Below, piece after piece: positions 32,605 through 43,094 of a stretch of 64,000 nucleotides of DNA (the stretch's first letter is position 1; each line of letters begins with the position of its first letter). The DNA lies in NCBI RefSeq assembly GCF_017349295.1, contig NZ_JAFMPK010000028.1, forward strand, positions 1-64,000, read 5' to 3'. The DNA comes from Myceligenerans salitolerans. GTDB taxonomy: Bacteria > Actinomycetota > Actinomycetes > Actinomycetales > Cellulomonadaceae. A model generated the notes under the pieces. The model was not told the DNA's origin and did no database searches. It saw nothing but the letters and a program-made list of their open reading frames with translations. The position numbers and the translations under genes are program-made.

Positions 32605-35600
32605 TCAGCGGGCGAAGGCCTGCTCGATGAGGTGCTTCTGCTGTGCCTGGTGGAGCTTGGCCGTGCCGGCCGCCGTGGAGGCGGATGCGTCGCGGCTGAT
32701 CACCTTGACGTACGGCAGGTCCGTCGGCAGGGCCAGGTGGATGTACGACCACGCACCCTGGTTCTGCGGCTCGTCCTGCACCCAGACGATCTCGGCGCCC
32801 GGGTACTTCGCGATCTCCGCGCGGATCTGCTCCTCCGGGAACGGGTAGAGCTGCTCCAGACGGACGATCGCCACGCCCTCGTCCCCACGCTTGGCGCGCT
32901 CGGCGATCAGGTCGTAGTACACCCGGCCGGTGCACAGGATCAGCCGGCCCACCTTCGCCGGGTCGGCCGCGGTGTCGCCGAGCACCGGCTGGAACGTGCC
33001 GGACGTGAAGTCCTCGACGGCCGACGCCGCCGCCTTGAGCCGCAGCAGCTGCTTCGGCGTGAACACCACCAGCGGGCGGCGCGGGCGGGCGTAGGCCTGG
33101 CGGCGCAGCAGATGGAAGTACGACGCCGGAGTGCTGGGCTGCGCGATCGTCATGTTGTTCTCCGCGCCGAGCTGCAGGAAGCGCTCGATGCGGGCCGACG
33201 AGTGGTCCGGCCCCTGCCCCTCGTAACCGTGCGGGAGCAGCATGACCGCCGACGACGACTGGCCCCACTTCTGCTCCGCGGACGAGATGAACTCGTCGAT
33301 CACGGTCTGGGCGCCGTTGACGAAGTCGCCGAACTGCGCCTCCCAGAGCACCAGCGCGTCGGGACGCTCCACCGAGTAGCCGTACTCGAACCCGAGGGCC
33401 GCGTACTCGCTGAGGGAGGAGTCGTACACCCAGAACTTCGCCTGGTCGGGCGTCAGGTACAGCAGGGGCGTCCACTCGGCGCCGGTCTCGCGGTCGTGCA
33501 GCACGGCGTGGCGCTGCACGAACGTGCCCCGGCGGGAGTCCTGGCCGGCGAGCCGTACCGGCGTGCCCTCGATGAGCAGCGAGCCGAACGCCACGAGCTC
33601 GCCGAAGCCCCAGTCGATGCCGCCGTCCTTGGACATGATCTCGCGCGTCTCGAGCAGCTTGGCCAGCTTCGGGTGGACGTTGAAGCCCTCCGGCGGCGCG
33701 GTGTGCACCGAGCCGATGCGCTGCAGCACGTCGTGGCTGATCGCCGTCTGCCAGCCGACCATCGTCCCGGCGTCCTCGAGCTGTGCCTCGGGGCGCTCCA
33801 GACCTGCGACGAGCTCGGACTGGGGCGCCGGCGTGAAGTCGGCCTTGGTCTCGGTGAAGACCCGCTCGAGCTGCTTCTGGTAGTCCTGCAGCGCGGCCTC
33901 GGCCTCCTCGACCGTGATGTCGCCCCGGGCGACGAGGTTCTCCGTGTACAGCTTGCGCACGGAGCGCTTCGCCTCGATGAGGTTGTACATCATGGGCTGC
34001 GTCATCGAGGGGTCGTCGCCCTCGTTGTGACCGCGGCGGCGGTAGCAGATCAGGTCGACGATGACGTCCTGGCCGAACTGCTCACGGAACGCGAAGGCGA
34101 GTTCCGCGACGCGGACGACGGCCTCGGGGTCGTCGCCGTTCACGTGGAAGACCGGGACCTGGTAGCCCTTCGCGACGTCGGTGGCGTACGTGGTCGACCG
34201 GGACGACTGCGGACCGGTGGTGAAGCCCACCTGGTTGTTCACGATGACGTGAATGGTGCCGCCCGTGCGGTACCCGCGCAGCTGGGCGAGGTTGAGCACC
34301 TCGGGCACCACGCCCTGACCGGCGAACGCGGCGTCGCCGTGCACCAGGATCGGCAGCACGGAGAAGCCGTCGGCGCCCAGGTCGATGCGGTCCTGCTTGG
34401 CGCGGACGATGCCCTCGAGCACCGGGTCCACCGCCTCCAGGTGCGATGGGTTGGCGGCCAGGTACACCTTGGTGGTCGCCCCCGACTCGGCGGTGAACGT
34501 GCCCTCGGTGCCCAGGTGGTACTTCACATCGCCCGAGCCCTGCACGGACTTCGGGTCGATCTGGCCCTCGAACTCCTTGAAGATCTGGGCGTAGCTCTTG
34601 CCGGCGATGTTCGCCAGCACGTTCAGGCGACCGCGGTGGGCCATGCCGAGCCCGACCTCGTCCAGCCCGCCCTCGGCGGCCCGGGACAGGATCGCGTCGA
34701 GCAGCGGGATGAGCGACTCGCCGCCCTCCAGCGAGAAGCGCTTCTGGCCGACGTACTTGGTCTGCAGGAACGTCTCGAACGCCTCCGCGGAGTTCAGCCG
34801 GCGCAGGATGCGCAGCTGGTCCTCGCGCGGGGTCTTGGCGTAGCCCGACTCCAGCCGTTCCTGGAGCCACTTGCGCTGCGCCACGTCGGCGATGTGCATG
34901 TACTCCACGCCGATGGAGCGGCAGTAGGAGTCGCGCAGCAGGCCGAGGATGTCGCGCAGCTTCATCTTGGGCTTCGGGCCGAAACCGGCCGTGGGGAAGA
35001 CTCGGTCCAGGTCCCACAGCGTCATGCCGTGGTTCTGGATGTCGAGGTCCGGGTGCTTGCGCTGGCGGTAGGCGAGCGGGTCGGTGTCCGCCATGAGGTG
35101 CCCGCGGGAGCGGAACGCCTGGATGATCTCGGCGACCTTGGCCGGCTTGGCGGCCTCGACGTCGGCGTCGACGGTGTTGTCGCGCACCCAGCGCACCGGC
35201 TCGTAGGGGACGCGGAGTGCCGCGAAGACGCGGTCGTAGAAGCCGTCGAGGCCGAGGAGCTTCTCCGAGATGATCTTGAGGAACTCGCCGGACTGCGCGC
35301 CCTGGATGATGCGGTGGTCGTACGTCGAGGTGATCGTCATCACCTTGGAGATGCCCATGCGGGCGAGCTGTTCGTCCGACGCCCCCGCGAACTCGGCGGG
35401 GTAGTCCATGGCGCCGACGCCGACGATGGTGCCCTGGCCCTGCATGAGCCGCGGCACGGAGTGCACCGTCCCGATGCCGCCCGGGTTGGTCAGCGAGATC
35501 GTGGTGCCCTGGAAGTCCGGGACACCGAGCTTGCCGCCACGCGCCTTGCGGACGAGGTCCTCGTACGCGGCGACGAACTCCGCGAAGTCGAGCTCCTCGG

Positions 35601-36384
35601 CCTTCTTGATGCTGGGGACCAGGAGCTGGCGGGAGCCGTCGGGCTTGGCCAGGTCGATGGCGAGACCGAAGCCGACGTGGGCGGGCTGGTTGACGCCCGG
35701 CTTGCCGTCGACCAGCTCGTAGTGCGCGTTCATCACCGGCATGTCGCTCAGTGCCTCGACGAGCGCGTACCCGATCAGGTGGGTGAACGAGACCTTGCCG
35801 CCGCGTCCCCGCTTGAGGTGGTTGTTGATGACGATGCGGTTGTCCACCATGAGCTTGGCGGGTACCGCTCGCACCGACGTCGCCGTCGGGACCTCGAGGG
35901 AGGACTCCATGTTGGTCACGACGCGCGCGGCGGGGCCACGCAGCTTCTGCACGTCGTCGACGGCGTCGTCGTGGTGGGGCTTGGGCTGCAGCAGCGACTG
36001 GCCGTAGTCCTGGACCGCCGGGGTGGCGACGGGGGGTGCCGCCGCGGTGACCTTGGGGTCCGCCGGAATGACCTTCTCGGCGGGCTGCTGCGCCGCCTCG
36101 GCCGCGGCCGTGCCCTGGCTGCCCGACGGCGTCTTCGCCGGTGCGGGCTCAGTCTGTGCGGTGTCGGACGGCGCGGCATCGGCCGGCGCCGCGGACTGTG
36201 TGTCCGCCGCCTTGCGCGTGCTGTCCGGCGACGGCGTGTAGTCCTCGAAGAACTCCCACCACGCGGGGTCGACGGCGTTCTTGTCCTTCAGATATTGCTG
36301 GTAGAGCTCGTCGACGAGCCATTCATTGGCTCCGAACGACGAGCTCGCCACGCTGATCGACTCTGAACCAGCTTTAGGGGACAC
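32605..36384 (-). CDS. kgd: Multifunctional 2-oxoglutarate decarboxylase/dehydrogenase (E1-E2 fusion)
   Basis: 1259 aa from GTG 36384 (AAGGTGGG upstream; earlier in-frame starts to 36450 are possible). TCA-cycle enzyme. Order: N-terminal [18 protein letters not shown]; a linker rich in Ala/Pro; E2 acyltransferase core with [17 protein letters not shown]; then the thiamine-diphosphate E1 domain ([50 protein letters not shown]) and the C-terminal transketolase-like part ending [13 protein letters not shown]. This is the actinobacterial Kgd/OdhA plan. It should assemble with E2/E3 of pyruvate dehydrogenase and be controlled by GarA/OdhI and, by the upstream sites, by a CRP-like regulator. Confidence 0.96.
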   Translation of the reverse strand: MSPKAGSESISVASSSFGANEWLVDELYQQYLKDKNAVDPAWWEFFEDYTPSPDSTRKAADTQSAAPADAAPSDTAQTEPAPAKTPSGSQGTAAAEAAQQPAEKVIPADPKVTAAAPPVATPAVQDYGQSLLQPKPHHDDAVDDVQKLRGPAARVVTNMESSLEVPTATSVRAVPAKLMVDNRIVINNHLKRGRGGKVSFTHLIGYALVEALSDMPVMNAHYELVDGKPGVNQPAHVGFGLAIDLAKPDGSRQLLVPSIKKAEELDFAEFVAAYEDLVRKARGGKLGVPDFQGTTISLTNPGGIGTVHSVPRLMQGQGTIVGVGAMDYPAEFAGASDEQLARMGISKVMTITSTYDHRIIQGAQSGEFLKIISEKLLGLDGFYDRVFAALRVPYEPVRWVRDNTVDADVEAAKPAKVAEIIQAFRSRGHLMADTDPLAYRQRKHPDLDIQNHGMTLWDLDRVFPTAGFGPKPKMKLRDILGLLRDSYCRSIGVEYMHIADVAQRKWLQERLESGYAKTPREDQLRILRRLNSAEAFETFLQTKYVGQKRFSLEGGESLIPLLDAILSRAAEGGLDEVGLGMAHRGRLNVLANIAGKSYAQIFKEFEGQIDPKSVQGSGDVKYHLGTEGTFTAESGATTKVYLAANPSHLEAVDPVLEGIVRAKQDRIDLGADGFSVLPILVHGDAAFAGQGVVPEVLNLAQLRGYRTGGTIHVIVNNQVGFTTGPQSSRSTTYATDVAKGYQVPVFHVNGDDPEAVVRVAELAFAFREQFGQDVIVDLICYRRRGHNEGDDPSMTQPMMYNLIEAKRSVRKLYTENLVARGDITVEEAEAALQDYQKQLERVFTETKADFTPAPQSELVAGLERPEAQLEDAGTMVGWQTAISHDVLQRIGSVHTAPPEGFNVHPKLAKLLETREIMSKDGGIDWGFGELVAFGSLLIEGTPVRLAGQDSRRGTFVQRHAVLHDRETGAEWTPLLYLTPDQAKFWVYDSSLSEYAALGFEYGYSVERPDALVLWEAQFGDFVNGAQTVIDEFISSAEQKWGQSSSAVMLLPHGYEGQGPDHSSARIERFLQLGAENNMTIAQPSTPASYFHLLRRQAYARPRRPLVVFTPKQLLRLKAAASAVEDFTSGTFQPVLGDTAADPAKVGRLILCTGRVYYDLIAERAKRGDEGVAIVRLEQLYPFPEEQIRAEIAKYPGAEIVWVQDEPQNQGAWSYIHLALPTDLPYVKVISRDASASTAAGTAKLHQAQQKHLIEQAFAR

Positions 36385-36784
36385 GCGCGGATCGCCCACC
36401 TTCACCCATAGATTCTGCGCTCTGTGAGGGTGCCGGCGCTGACCGGTCACGGCCTCAGTCCGACGGTTTCGGACAGCACAAGGGTATGCCTTACGAGCCC
36501 GGAAACGGGTGTGACGTCTGTGGGTTCACACGCCGGACGGGCGGTCATCGCCGATGCTTCGTCATGAACTCTGCTGCGCAGGCAAAAAGCGGGCAACATT
36601 CGTTCTCGAACCCGTCAACGCCACGTTTCCGCCGTGCGATGAGTGAAGACAATCCCTGGTTCGTGTGATGGAAATCACGGTCCGATGGGGTTGTCCTCCG
36701 CGTCCCATGTCTCTACGCGTTCCCCTTCGGGCGTGCACATCCGGGTGGTGCCGGCTCCCCGGCGTCACCATGCCTCTCCACTTC
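36385..36784 (-). promoter_or_regulatory. 400-base kgd upstream region with CRP/GlxR-like sites
   Basis: No gene is seen. TGTGA-N6-TCACG at 36664-36679 matches the CRP/GlxR pattern in 9 of 10 conserved bases, about 280 bases before the kgd start. A wider repeat, GTGTGA (36509-36514) N11 TCACAC (36526-36531), holds a second half-site pair. A 6-bp hairpin GTCCGA/TCGGAC lies at about 36457. The stretch 36570-36670 is less GC-rich than its neighbours. Confidence 0.55.
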
Positions 36785-37930
36785 CTACTGGGCGCCCAGG
36801 CGCTCGGCGGCGACACCCGGCGCCGGATGCGCGCGCGCCGGGAGGGTGACCCGCATGGTCGCTCCCTCGGTGGAGTCGGCCACCTCGACGTGCCCGCCGT
36901 GCAATTCCACCGCCCAGCGGACGATGGCCAGGCCGATCCCCGTACCGCCGCTCGCCGGAGGCGTGACGCCCCCGGTGACGGGAGCGCCCTCCGTGCCGCT
37001 GCCCGCGCCCGCCGACGTCGGACTCGACGCCGTGCCGCGCGCGAACCGCTGGAAGATGCGTTCCCGGTCCTCCGGGGCGATACCCGGTCCCTGGTCGCTG
37101 ATCTCCAGCACGACGGTCTCGCCGACCGGATAGGCGTCCATGCGGATGTCGCCGTCCCTCGGCGAGTGTCGGATCGCGTTCTGCAGCAGGTTGGTCAGGA
37201 CCTGGTGCAGCCGCTCACGATCCGCCTCGATGGTGAGGTTCGGCGGCGTCACGTCGATGATGTAGTGCAGGTCCTTGGCGGCGTCCACCATCTGGAGGCC
37301 GTCCGCGCACTCCTCCATCAGGTCGCCGACGTCGAACTCCGACACGGACAGTGCCGACGCCCCGGCCTCGAGGCGCGACAGGTCCAGCAAGTAGGTGACG
37401 AGGCGTGTCAGCCGCTCCGTCTGCGCGTGGGCCTGCTCGAGCATGGCCGGCGTCGCGGGGACGACCCCGTCGACCATGTTCTCGAGCTGTGCCTGCAGCG
37501 CGGCCACGGGCGTGCGTAGCTCGTGCGACACGTTGGCGATGAGGTCGCGCCGTGTCTGTTCCACGGACGCCAGGTCCTCGGACATCTGGTTGAACGCGGC
37601 GGCGAGCTGGCCGACCTCGTCGTGGCTCGTCGCGCGCACGCGCGTGGTGTAGTCGCCGTCGGCCATCGCCTGCACGGCGTGCGTCATCTCGCGCAGCGGC
37701 GAGGTCATCCCCCGCGCCAGGAACTGGGTCAGGACCAGCGACAGGAGGATCGCCACGGGGAACGTGCGGCTCGGGCCCATCTCGAGCTGCAGGCCGACCC
37801 AGGTGATCATGACCGCGAGGGTCACCGTCGCGGCGACGAGGATGCCGAGCTTGATCTTGATGGAACTCAGGGGGTCCAGCGGGCGGACGTCGCGCAGGGT
37901 CCGCGCGACGCCGGGCAGCCTGCGACTCAT
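36785..37930 (-). CDS. Sensor histidine kinase with two close transmembrane helices
   Basis: 381 aa. Two helices (residues ~27-48 and ~57-75) are joined by only about seven residues (EMGPSRT), leaving no real sensor domain, so it may sense in the membrane or through a partner. Then HAMP (SPLREMTHAVQAMADGDYTTRV), the phosphorylated His in NVSHELRTPVAAL near 135, N-box LLQNAIRHSP, G1 DQGPGI, G2 GGTGIGLAIV. A 25-residue Gly/Ser/Thr insert precedes the G2 box. Lies 4 bases after its response regulator. Confidence 0.92.
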   Translation of the reverse strand: MSRRLPGVARTLRDVRPLDPLSSIKIKLGILVAATVTLAVMITWVGLQLEMGPSRTFPVAILLSLVLTQFLARGMTSPLREMTHAVQAMADGDYTTRVRATSHDEVGQLAAAFNQMSEDLASVEQTRRDLIANVSHELRTPVAALQAQLENMVDGVVPATPAMLEQAHAQTERLTRLVTYLLDLSRLEAGASALSVSEFDVGDLMEECADGLQMVDAAKDLHYIIDVTPPNLTIEADRERLHQVLTNLLQNAIRHSPRDGDIRMDAYPVGETVVLEISDQGPGIAPEDRERIFQRFARGTASSPTSAGAGSGTEGAPVTGGVTPPASGGTGIGLAIVRWAVELHGGHVEVADSTEGATMRVTLPARAHPAPGVAAERLGAQ

Positions 37931-37934
37931 CGCG

Positions 37935-38708
37935 TCACGCCGTCGGCGGTTCGAACGCGTACCCCACGCCGTGGACGGTCCGGATCAGGTCCGAACCCAG
38001 CTTCCTGCGCAGCGCCTTGATGTGGGAGTCGACGGTGCGGGTACCGCTCGCGTCCGCCCAGTCCCAGACCTCCGCCAGCAGCCGCTCGCGGGTGAGCACC
38101 GTCTTGGGGGAGGAGGCGAGCATGACGAGCAGCTCGAACTCGGTGGGAGTCAGGTGGATCTCCTCGTTGCCCCGGTAGACCCTGCGCTGGGCGCGGTCGA
38201 CCGTGACGTCCCCCATCGCCATCGGCGGCTCCGACGGCGTGGAGGCGGCCGCCTGGGCGGCGCGGTCCACCCGCCGCAGCAGGGCCTTGAGCCGGGCCAC
38301 GAGTTCACGCATGGAGAAGGGCTTGGTCATGTAGTCGTCCGCGCCGACACCCAGCCCCACGAGCATGTCCGTCTCGTCGTCGCGGGCCGTGAGCATGAGG
38401 ATCGGCACCGGCTGCTCGGCCTGGATCCGCCGCGTCACCTCGAGCCCGTCGATCCCCGGCAGCATCACGTCGAGCACGATGGCGTCGGGACGCAGCCGCA
38501 TGGCGGCGTCCACCCCCGACAGGCCGTCCCGCGCGACCTCGACCCGCCAGCCCTCGGCCGACAACCGCTGGGCGATCGCCGTGGCGATGGTCGGCTCGTC
38601 CTCCACGACGAGGATCGTGGCGCTCTGCTGGCCAGTACCGGTGGCGCCCGACGGGACGGGGTCGGGGCGGGCGGGGCTGCCCGGCTGCTGCGGCGTACCT
38701 GAAGACAT
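37935..38708 (-). CDS. OmpR-family response regulator
   Basis: 257 aa, ATG 38708. Receiver domain with ATILVVEDEPTIATAIAQRL, the phospho-acceptor Asp in AIVLDVMLPGIDGLEV near 81, LMLTARDDE (Thr) and the Lys in GADDYMTKPFSMRELV. C-terminal winged helix: LTPTEFELLVMLASSPKTVLTRERLL, then RTVDSHIKALRRKLG and RTVHGVGYAFEPP. The N-terminal ~30 residues are Pro/Ser/Gly-rich. Heads a two-gene operon with the sensor kinase. Confidence 0.94.
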   Translation of the reverse strand: MSSGTPQQPGSPARPDPVPSGATGTGQQSATILVVEDEPTIATAIAQRLSAEGWRVEVARDGLSGVDAAMRLRPDAIVLDVMLPGIDGLEVTRRIQAEQPVPILMLTARDDETDMLVGLGVGADDYMTKPFSMRELVARLKALLRRVDRAAQAAASTPSEPPMAMGDVTVDRAQRRVYRGNEEIHLTPTEFELLVMLASSPKTVLTRERLLAEVWDWADASGTRTVDSHIKALRRKLGSDLIRTVHGVGYAFEPPTA

Positions 38709-38894
38709 GGGTCCATCTTGCACCCCCCAGCCTGAAAGGAAGCTGAACCCGGGCCGGAAGCCGCCCGGTCGTGTCACGAGCGCACGTGTTGCGCACGAGA
38801 TCTCGGCACCTTGCGCACGGGATCTCGTCAGCGTCCCCCACCGGCGCTACGATCGGCTCACCATGATCGAACCGCGCCATCCCCGGAGCCCTCG

Positions 38895-40307
38895 ATGACC
38901 GCCGACTGGATCATGGTCGCCGTCGGAGTGCTCCTCACCGCAGGAACCGCGATCTTCGTCGCAGGCGAGTTCTCTCTGGTCACCCTCGACCCCGCCGTCA
39001 TCGGCGACGACGAGGAGGGTGACAGACCCGGCTCCTCCGCCGGCACCACCGCCCCCTCCCGCCCGGGACGCCGCGACCGCGCCGTCCGCACAGCGCTGAA
39101 GAGCCTCTCCACCGAACTCAGCTCCGCCCAGGTCGGCATCACCGTCACCACGATCCTGCTCGGCTACACGGCCCAGCCCGCCCTGGTGAACCTGCTGACC
39201 GCGGCGTTCGGGAACTTTCCCCTGTCCGGTGCCGTCGGCCTCGCCCTCGCGACCGTGCTCGCCCTGATCCTCGTGAACGGCTTCTCCATGCTGTTCGGCG
39301 AGCTCATCCCCAAGAACTTCGCCCTGTCGGTGCCACTCGGCTCCGCGCGCCTCGTCATCCCGCTGCAGCGCGTGTTCACCGTGCTCTTCAAGCCCGTGAT
39401 CCTGCTGCTCAACGGCTCCGCCAACGCGCTGCTGCGCCGCGTCGGCGTCGAACCGCGCGAGGAGCTGTCCGGTGCCAGGTCCGCCACCGAGCTCGCCTCC
39501 CTGGTTCGTCGTTCGGCGGCCGAGGGCACGCTCGGGAAGTCCGTCGCGCAGCTCCTCACCAACTCGATCGAGCTCCATGAGCTGAGCGCCAACGACGTCA
39601 TGACCGACCGCATGCGGATGATCGTGGTCGAACGGGACGCCACCGCCGCCGACGTCGTCCGGCTCGCCATGAACACCGGGCACTCGCGGTTCCCCGTGAT
39701 CGGACAGGACCGGGACGACGTCATCGGCCTGGTGAACCTGCGGCGCGCCGTCGGTGTACCGCACGACCGACGGGCCGAGGTCCCGGCCACCGCGTTGATG
39801 GTCGACGCCCCGCGCGTGCCCGAGACCGTCGGGCTCGGGCCGCTGCTGGTCGAGCTGCGCGACCTCGGCCTGCAGATGGCCGTCGTGGTCGACGAGTACG
39901 GGGGGACCTCGGGAGTGGTCACCCTGGAGGACGTCGTCGAGGAACTGGTGGGAGAGGTCGCCGACGAGCACGACCGGCGCCGCGCCGGCGTCGTGCGCGC
40001 TCCGGGCGGCGAATGGGTGGTGCCCGCGGTCCTGCGGCCCGACGAGCTGCAGGAGAACACTCGCGTCGTCGTCCCCGACGGGGCCGCGTACGAGACGCTC
40101 GGCGGGCTCGTCATGGCCGAGCTCGGGCGCGTGCCCCGGGTCGGCGACGAGGTCACGGTGTCCGGCACCGTGCTCCGCGTCGAGGCGATGGACGGCAGAC
40201 GCGTCGAGCGGCTCCGGGTGCGCCCCGCGCCCCCGGGCCCGGAGGCCGCCACGGTGGCCGACGTCGCCTCCGGGCAGCACCGTGTCACGAAGGAGGCACG
40301 CGGATGA
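38895..40307 (+). CDS. CNNM/CBS-domain membrane protein (hemolysin C family)
   Basis: 470 aa, ATG 38895. DUF21/CNNM domain with four hydrophobic helices (first: WIMVAVGVLLTAGTAIFVAGEF; FGELIPKNFALSVP motif), a cystathionine-beta-synthase pair (DVMTDRMRMIVVERDATAADVV; VDEYGGTSGVVTLEDVVEELVGEV) and a C-terminal CorC/HlyC ligand domain from ~375. An acidic/Ser-rich insert (DDEEGDRPGSSAGTT) follows helix 1. Probably magnesium or cobalt efflux. Overlaps the next paralogue by ATGA. Confidence 0.92.
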   Translation: MTADWIMVAVGVLLTAGTAIFVAGEFSLVTLDPAVIGDDEEGDRPGSSAGTTAPSRPGRRDRAVRTALKSLSTELSSAQVGITVTTILLGYTAQPALVNLLTAAFGNFPLSGAVGLALATVLALILVNGFSMLFGELIPKNFALSVPLGSARLVIPLQRVFTVLFKPVILLLNGSANALLRRVGVEPREELSGARSATELASLVRRSAAEGTLGKSVAQLLTNSIELHELSANDVMTDRMRMIVVERDATAADVVRLAMNTGHSRFPVIGQDRDDVIGLVNLRRAVGVPHDRRAEVPATALMVDAPRVPETVGLGPLLVELRDLGLQMAVVVDEYGGTSGVVTLEDVVEELVGEVADEHDRRRAGVVRAPGGEWVVPAVLRPDELQENTRVVVPDGAAYETLGGLVMAELGRVPRVGDEVTVSGTVLRVEAMDGRRVERLRVRPAPPGPEAATVADVASGQHRVTKEARG

Positions 40308-41386
40308 GTACCACCACCGCGATCGTCGTCGCACTCGTGCTCCTGGCGGGCAATGCCTTCTTCGTCGGGGCGGAGTTCGCCGTGCTGTCGGCGAAGCGGT
40401 CCCAGATCGAGCCGCTCGCCGCGGCGGGCAACCGCCGTGCGCAGACCGTGCTCTGGGCCATGGAGCACGTGTCCCTCATGCTGGCGTGCGCGCAGCTCGG
40501 TGTGACCGTGTGCTCCACGGGACTCGGCATGGTGGCCGAGCCCGCGCTCGCCCACATGCTCGAGGTGCCGCTGCACGCGCTCGGCGCCGAGGCGCTGGCC
40601 CATCCCATCGCCATGGCGGCGGCGCTCGCGATCGTCGTCTACCTGCACGTGGTCCTCGGTGAGATGGTGCCGAAGAACCTGGCCGTGTCCACACCGGAAG
40701 GCGCGGTGCTGTGGTTCGGGCCGCCGCTGGTGGTCCTCGCCCGGGTGGTGCGGCCGGTGATCGTGGCGCTGAACTGGCTCGCCAACCATGCCGTCCGCCT
40801 GACGGGCGTCGAGCCGCGCGACGAGGTGGCGTCCGCGTTCACGGCGGAGGAGGTGCAGTCGATCGTCGAGCACTCCCAGGCCGAAGGCGTGCTCAAGGAC
40901 GACCTGGGCCTCCTGTCCGGCGCGCTCGAGTTCTCCGAGAAGACGGCCGTCGACGTGATGGTTCCCGTGGGCTCGCTGGTGACGCTGACGGAGGGCGTGA
41001 CACCCGACGACGTCGAGCGGCTCGTGGCGGAGCACGGCTTCTCACGGTTCCCGGTGCTGGCGGCCCCGGCTTCCGAGGGCGACGGTGCCGACGGCCTGGA
41101 CGGTCGCGCGGCCGACGAGCGCCTGATCGGGTACCTGCACCTCAAGGACGTGCTGTATGCGACGGGTACGGCGCGGACCGAGCCCGTGGCGCTCTGGCGG
41201 GTGCGTGCGCTGGCGAGCGTGCGGCCCGGTGACGAGGTGGAGGACGCGCTGCGCGTGATGCAGCGTTCGGGCGCGCATCTGGCCCGGGTGGTCGGGGAGG
41301 GTGGCGAGCTGCGGGGAGTCGTGTTCCTGGAGGACATCCTCGAGGAACTGGTCGGCGAGGTCCGGGACGCGATGCAGCGCCGGTGA
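40304..41386 (+). CDS. Second CNNM/CBS-domain protein, no CorC tail
   Basis: 360 aa paralogue translated from the ATGA overlap. Helices as above (AIVVALVLLAGNAFFVGAEFAVLSAKRSQIEPL; VLGEMVPKNLAVSTP) and a CBS pair (DVMVPVGSLVTLTEGVTPDD; RVVGEGGELRGVVFLEDILEELVGEV). It stops just after the second CBS, lacking the C-terminal transporter-associated domain of its neighbour, so the two may act as a heteromer. An acidic insert (EGDGADGLDGRAADE) lies between CBS strands. Confidence 0.92.
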   Translation: MSTTTAIVVALVLLAGNAFFVGAEFAVLSAKRSQIEPLAAAGNRRAQTVLWAMEHVSLMLACAQLGVTVCSTGLGMVAEPALAHMLEVPLHALGAEALAHPIAMAAALAIVVYLHVVLGEMVPKNLAVSTPEGAVLWFGPPLVVLARVVRPVIVALNWLANHAVRLTGVEPRDEVASAFTAEEVQSIVEHSQAEGVLKDDLGLLSGALEFSEKTAVDVMVPVGSLVTLTEGVTPDDVERLVAEHGFSRFPVLAAPASEGDGADGLDGRAADERLIGYLHLKDVLYATGTARTEPVALWRVRALASVRPGDEVEDALRVMQRSGAHLARVVGEGGELRGVVFLEDILEELVGEVRDAMQRR

Positions 41387-41445
41387 ACTTCGGGCGGGTC
41401 GAGCGGGTGAGAACGGCATTTCGTGTATGCGCGTCCTGCCCCGGC

Positions 41446-41474
41446 TTGGCACCGATGCGAGCTACGGCTATGGT
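41446..41474 (+). promoter_or_regulatory. Promoter of the VanY-type peptidase gene
   Basis: TTGGCA (41446-41451), 17-bp spacer, TATGGT (41469-41474): a near-consensus housekeeping promoter about 60 bases before the GTG at 41533. Confidence 0.55.
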
Positions 41475-41532
41475 CGAGGCCGGATGACGACGGGGCCGCG
41501 TTGGGGGGTGCGGCAGCGAACTCGGAGGAGCA

Positions 41533-42399
41533 GTGGAGCCAGCGGTCGGCCCAGGCGCAGCGCCTGCGTACCCCACCCGCCGTGCCCGGCGCGAAGCCCT
41601 GGAGCGCAGCCAGGCTGCCCGCCGTGGCGGCCGACCGGTCCGCGGCGGCCGTGCCCGCCGCGAGGACCCGGCAGCCGGTGCGCGCACCGCACCCGCGCAG
41701 AAGTTCCTTTCCCGCACCGCGGTGCTCGGCACCCTCGCGGCCGCCACGATCGGGGTCCCGCTCGGCCAGCAGGCCGAACGGAGCGGTGAGTCGCCCTTCG
41801 AGGTCGCGGCCGATCCCACCGGACCTTCCCCGCTCGACCTGGTGACCGATCCCGCCACGGCGCCGCGCGCGTCGGAGAACGTCATGGCCGCGCCGAGGAT
41901 CGAACGCGCCGAGACCCAGGCGGTCAGTCGTGACGCGGATCGCAGTCCGCTGCCCGGCTGCGACTACAACGCGCCGGTCGAGGGCGGCAACGGCCTCCTC
42001 TCCGACCATTCGCTGTGCGAGTTGTGGCAGGAGGACGAGCGGCTGAGGCCTGACGCCGCGGTCGCCCTGTCCGCGCTCAACGGGGCGTTCCGTGCCCAGT
42101 TCGGGCGGGACATGTGCCTGGTGGCCAGCTATCGGGACCTCGACACCCAGTACGCGGTGAAGGCGCAGCTCGGCTACTGGGCGGCGTCGCCGGGTACGTC
42201 GAACCACGGGTGGGGGCTGGCGATCGACATCTGCAAGCAGGAGACCAGCAACAGCGAGATCTACTCGTGGCTCTGGGCGAACGCACCCGCCTACGGCTGG
42301 CAGAACCCGGCGTGGGCGCAGGTGGGCGGGGAGAAGTACGAACCCTGGCACTGGGAGTACGTCGACGGCGTGCGGGAACTCGGGCTCTGGAACGGCTGA
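41533..42399 (+). CDS. D-alanyl-D-alanine carboxypeptidase, M15/VanY family
   Basis: 288 aa, GTG 41533 with GGAGGAGCA upstream. Basic N-terminus (TRRARREALERS, RRGGRPVRGGRARRE) and one hydrophobic helix (TAVLGTLAAATIGVPLG) as an anchor or signal. The zinc peptidase domain has SNHGWGLAIDI (His and Asp ligands) near 220 and EPWHWEY (catalytic Glu and His) near 274, with LVASYRDLDTQ between. Trims peptidoglycan stem peptides outside the membrane. Four Cys suggest disulfides. Confidence 0.9.
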   Translation: MEPAVGPGAAPAYPTRRARREALERSQAARRGGRPVRGGRARREDPAAGARTAPAQKFLSRTAVLGTLAAATIGVPLGQQAERSGESPFEVAADPTGPSPLDLVTDPATAPRASENVMAAPRIERAETQAVSRDADRSPLPGCDYNAPVEGGNGLLSDHSLCELWQEDERLRPDAAVALSALNGAFRAQFGRDMCLVASYRDLDTQYAVKAQLGYWAASPGTSNHGWGLAIDICKQETSNSEIYSWLWANAPAYGWQNPAWAQVGGEKYEPWHWEYVDGVRELGLWNG

Positions 42400-42428
42400 G
42401 CGGCGTCGCGGCGGCTGAGCCGGGCCGG

Positions 42429-43094
42429 TCAGCCTGTGCCGAGGCGTGAGTTGGGGCCGAAGTCCTGGCGAAAGCGCGGGCCCTCGGCGGCGAGTTCCGC
42501 GTCGAACGCCGCCGACCACGAGTCGTACGGCCGGACGGCGAGCGAGTCGTTCGAGAAGCGGGCGTCGTCCGTGATCTCGGTGATGCAGAAGTCCGGGATC
42601 TCGAGCCCGGTGACCGGGCGGGAGCGTTCGCACTCCGCGATGACCAGCGGATGGTTCGCGCCACCGAACACGTCGATCGACCAGCCGTCCGCTCCGAGCC
42701 ACGCGGCATAGCGGGTCTTGACCACGGGATGTCCGCCGCGCCGGACCAGCTCCACGGCGATGCTCGGATCCACGGGGCGCTCGGCCTCGTAACGGGTCCC
42801 GCCGACGGCCGGTCCCTTGACCGTCACGGCGGCGAAGTCGATCTCGCCGGCGTGGTCCCCCAGCACGGTGGCCGGGTCCCCGCCTCGTTCCTGTGGTACC
42901 TCGACGTCGCTCGCCTGGACGCGGACGCGGAGCGCGTAGCCGTCGTCGGCCACGAAGTAGGACTGGACGATGAGTGCCGGCGCGTCCCGGAGCGTGCGGG
43001 GGAAGTCCCGCACGAAGAACCGCCGCTCGAACTCGAAGTCGCTGTAACCGGTGTCCGGGCCGACGTCGTGGCCGGCCTTGTCGACGTCGCTCAT
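42429..43094 (-). CDS. CYTH-domain protein
   Basis: 221 aa, ATG 43094 after AGGGGACC. Triphosphate-tunnel fold: the N-terminal EFERRFFV is the E-x-E-[RK] signature, followed by Arg/Lys-bearing strands (YALRVRVQ; FAAVTVKGP; TRYEAERPVD; VVKTRYAAW) and acidic IAECERSR near the end of the tunnel. CYTH proteins act on triphosphorylated substrates (thiamine triphosphate, polyphosphate or cAMP synthesis); which one applies here is not visible. Single gene. Confidence 0.85.
   Translation of the reverse strand: MSDVDKAGHDVGPDTGYSDFEFERRFFVRDFPRTLRDAPALIVQSYFVADDGYALRVRVQASDVEVPQERGGDPATVLGDHAGEIDFAAVTVKGPAVGGTRYEAERPVDPSIAVELVRRGGHPVVKTRYAAWLGADGWSIDVFGGANHPLVIAECERSRPVTGLEIPDFCITEITDDARFSNDSLAVRPYDSWSAAFDAELAAEGPRFRQDFGPNSRLGTG

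Noticed and set aside
32632-36366. A 1244-codon open frame antisense to kgd
   Set aside because: It mirrors the kgd codons, has no family resemblance and is a by-product of high GC; kgd itself is certain.
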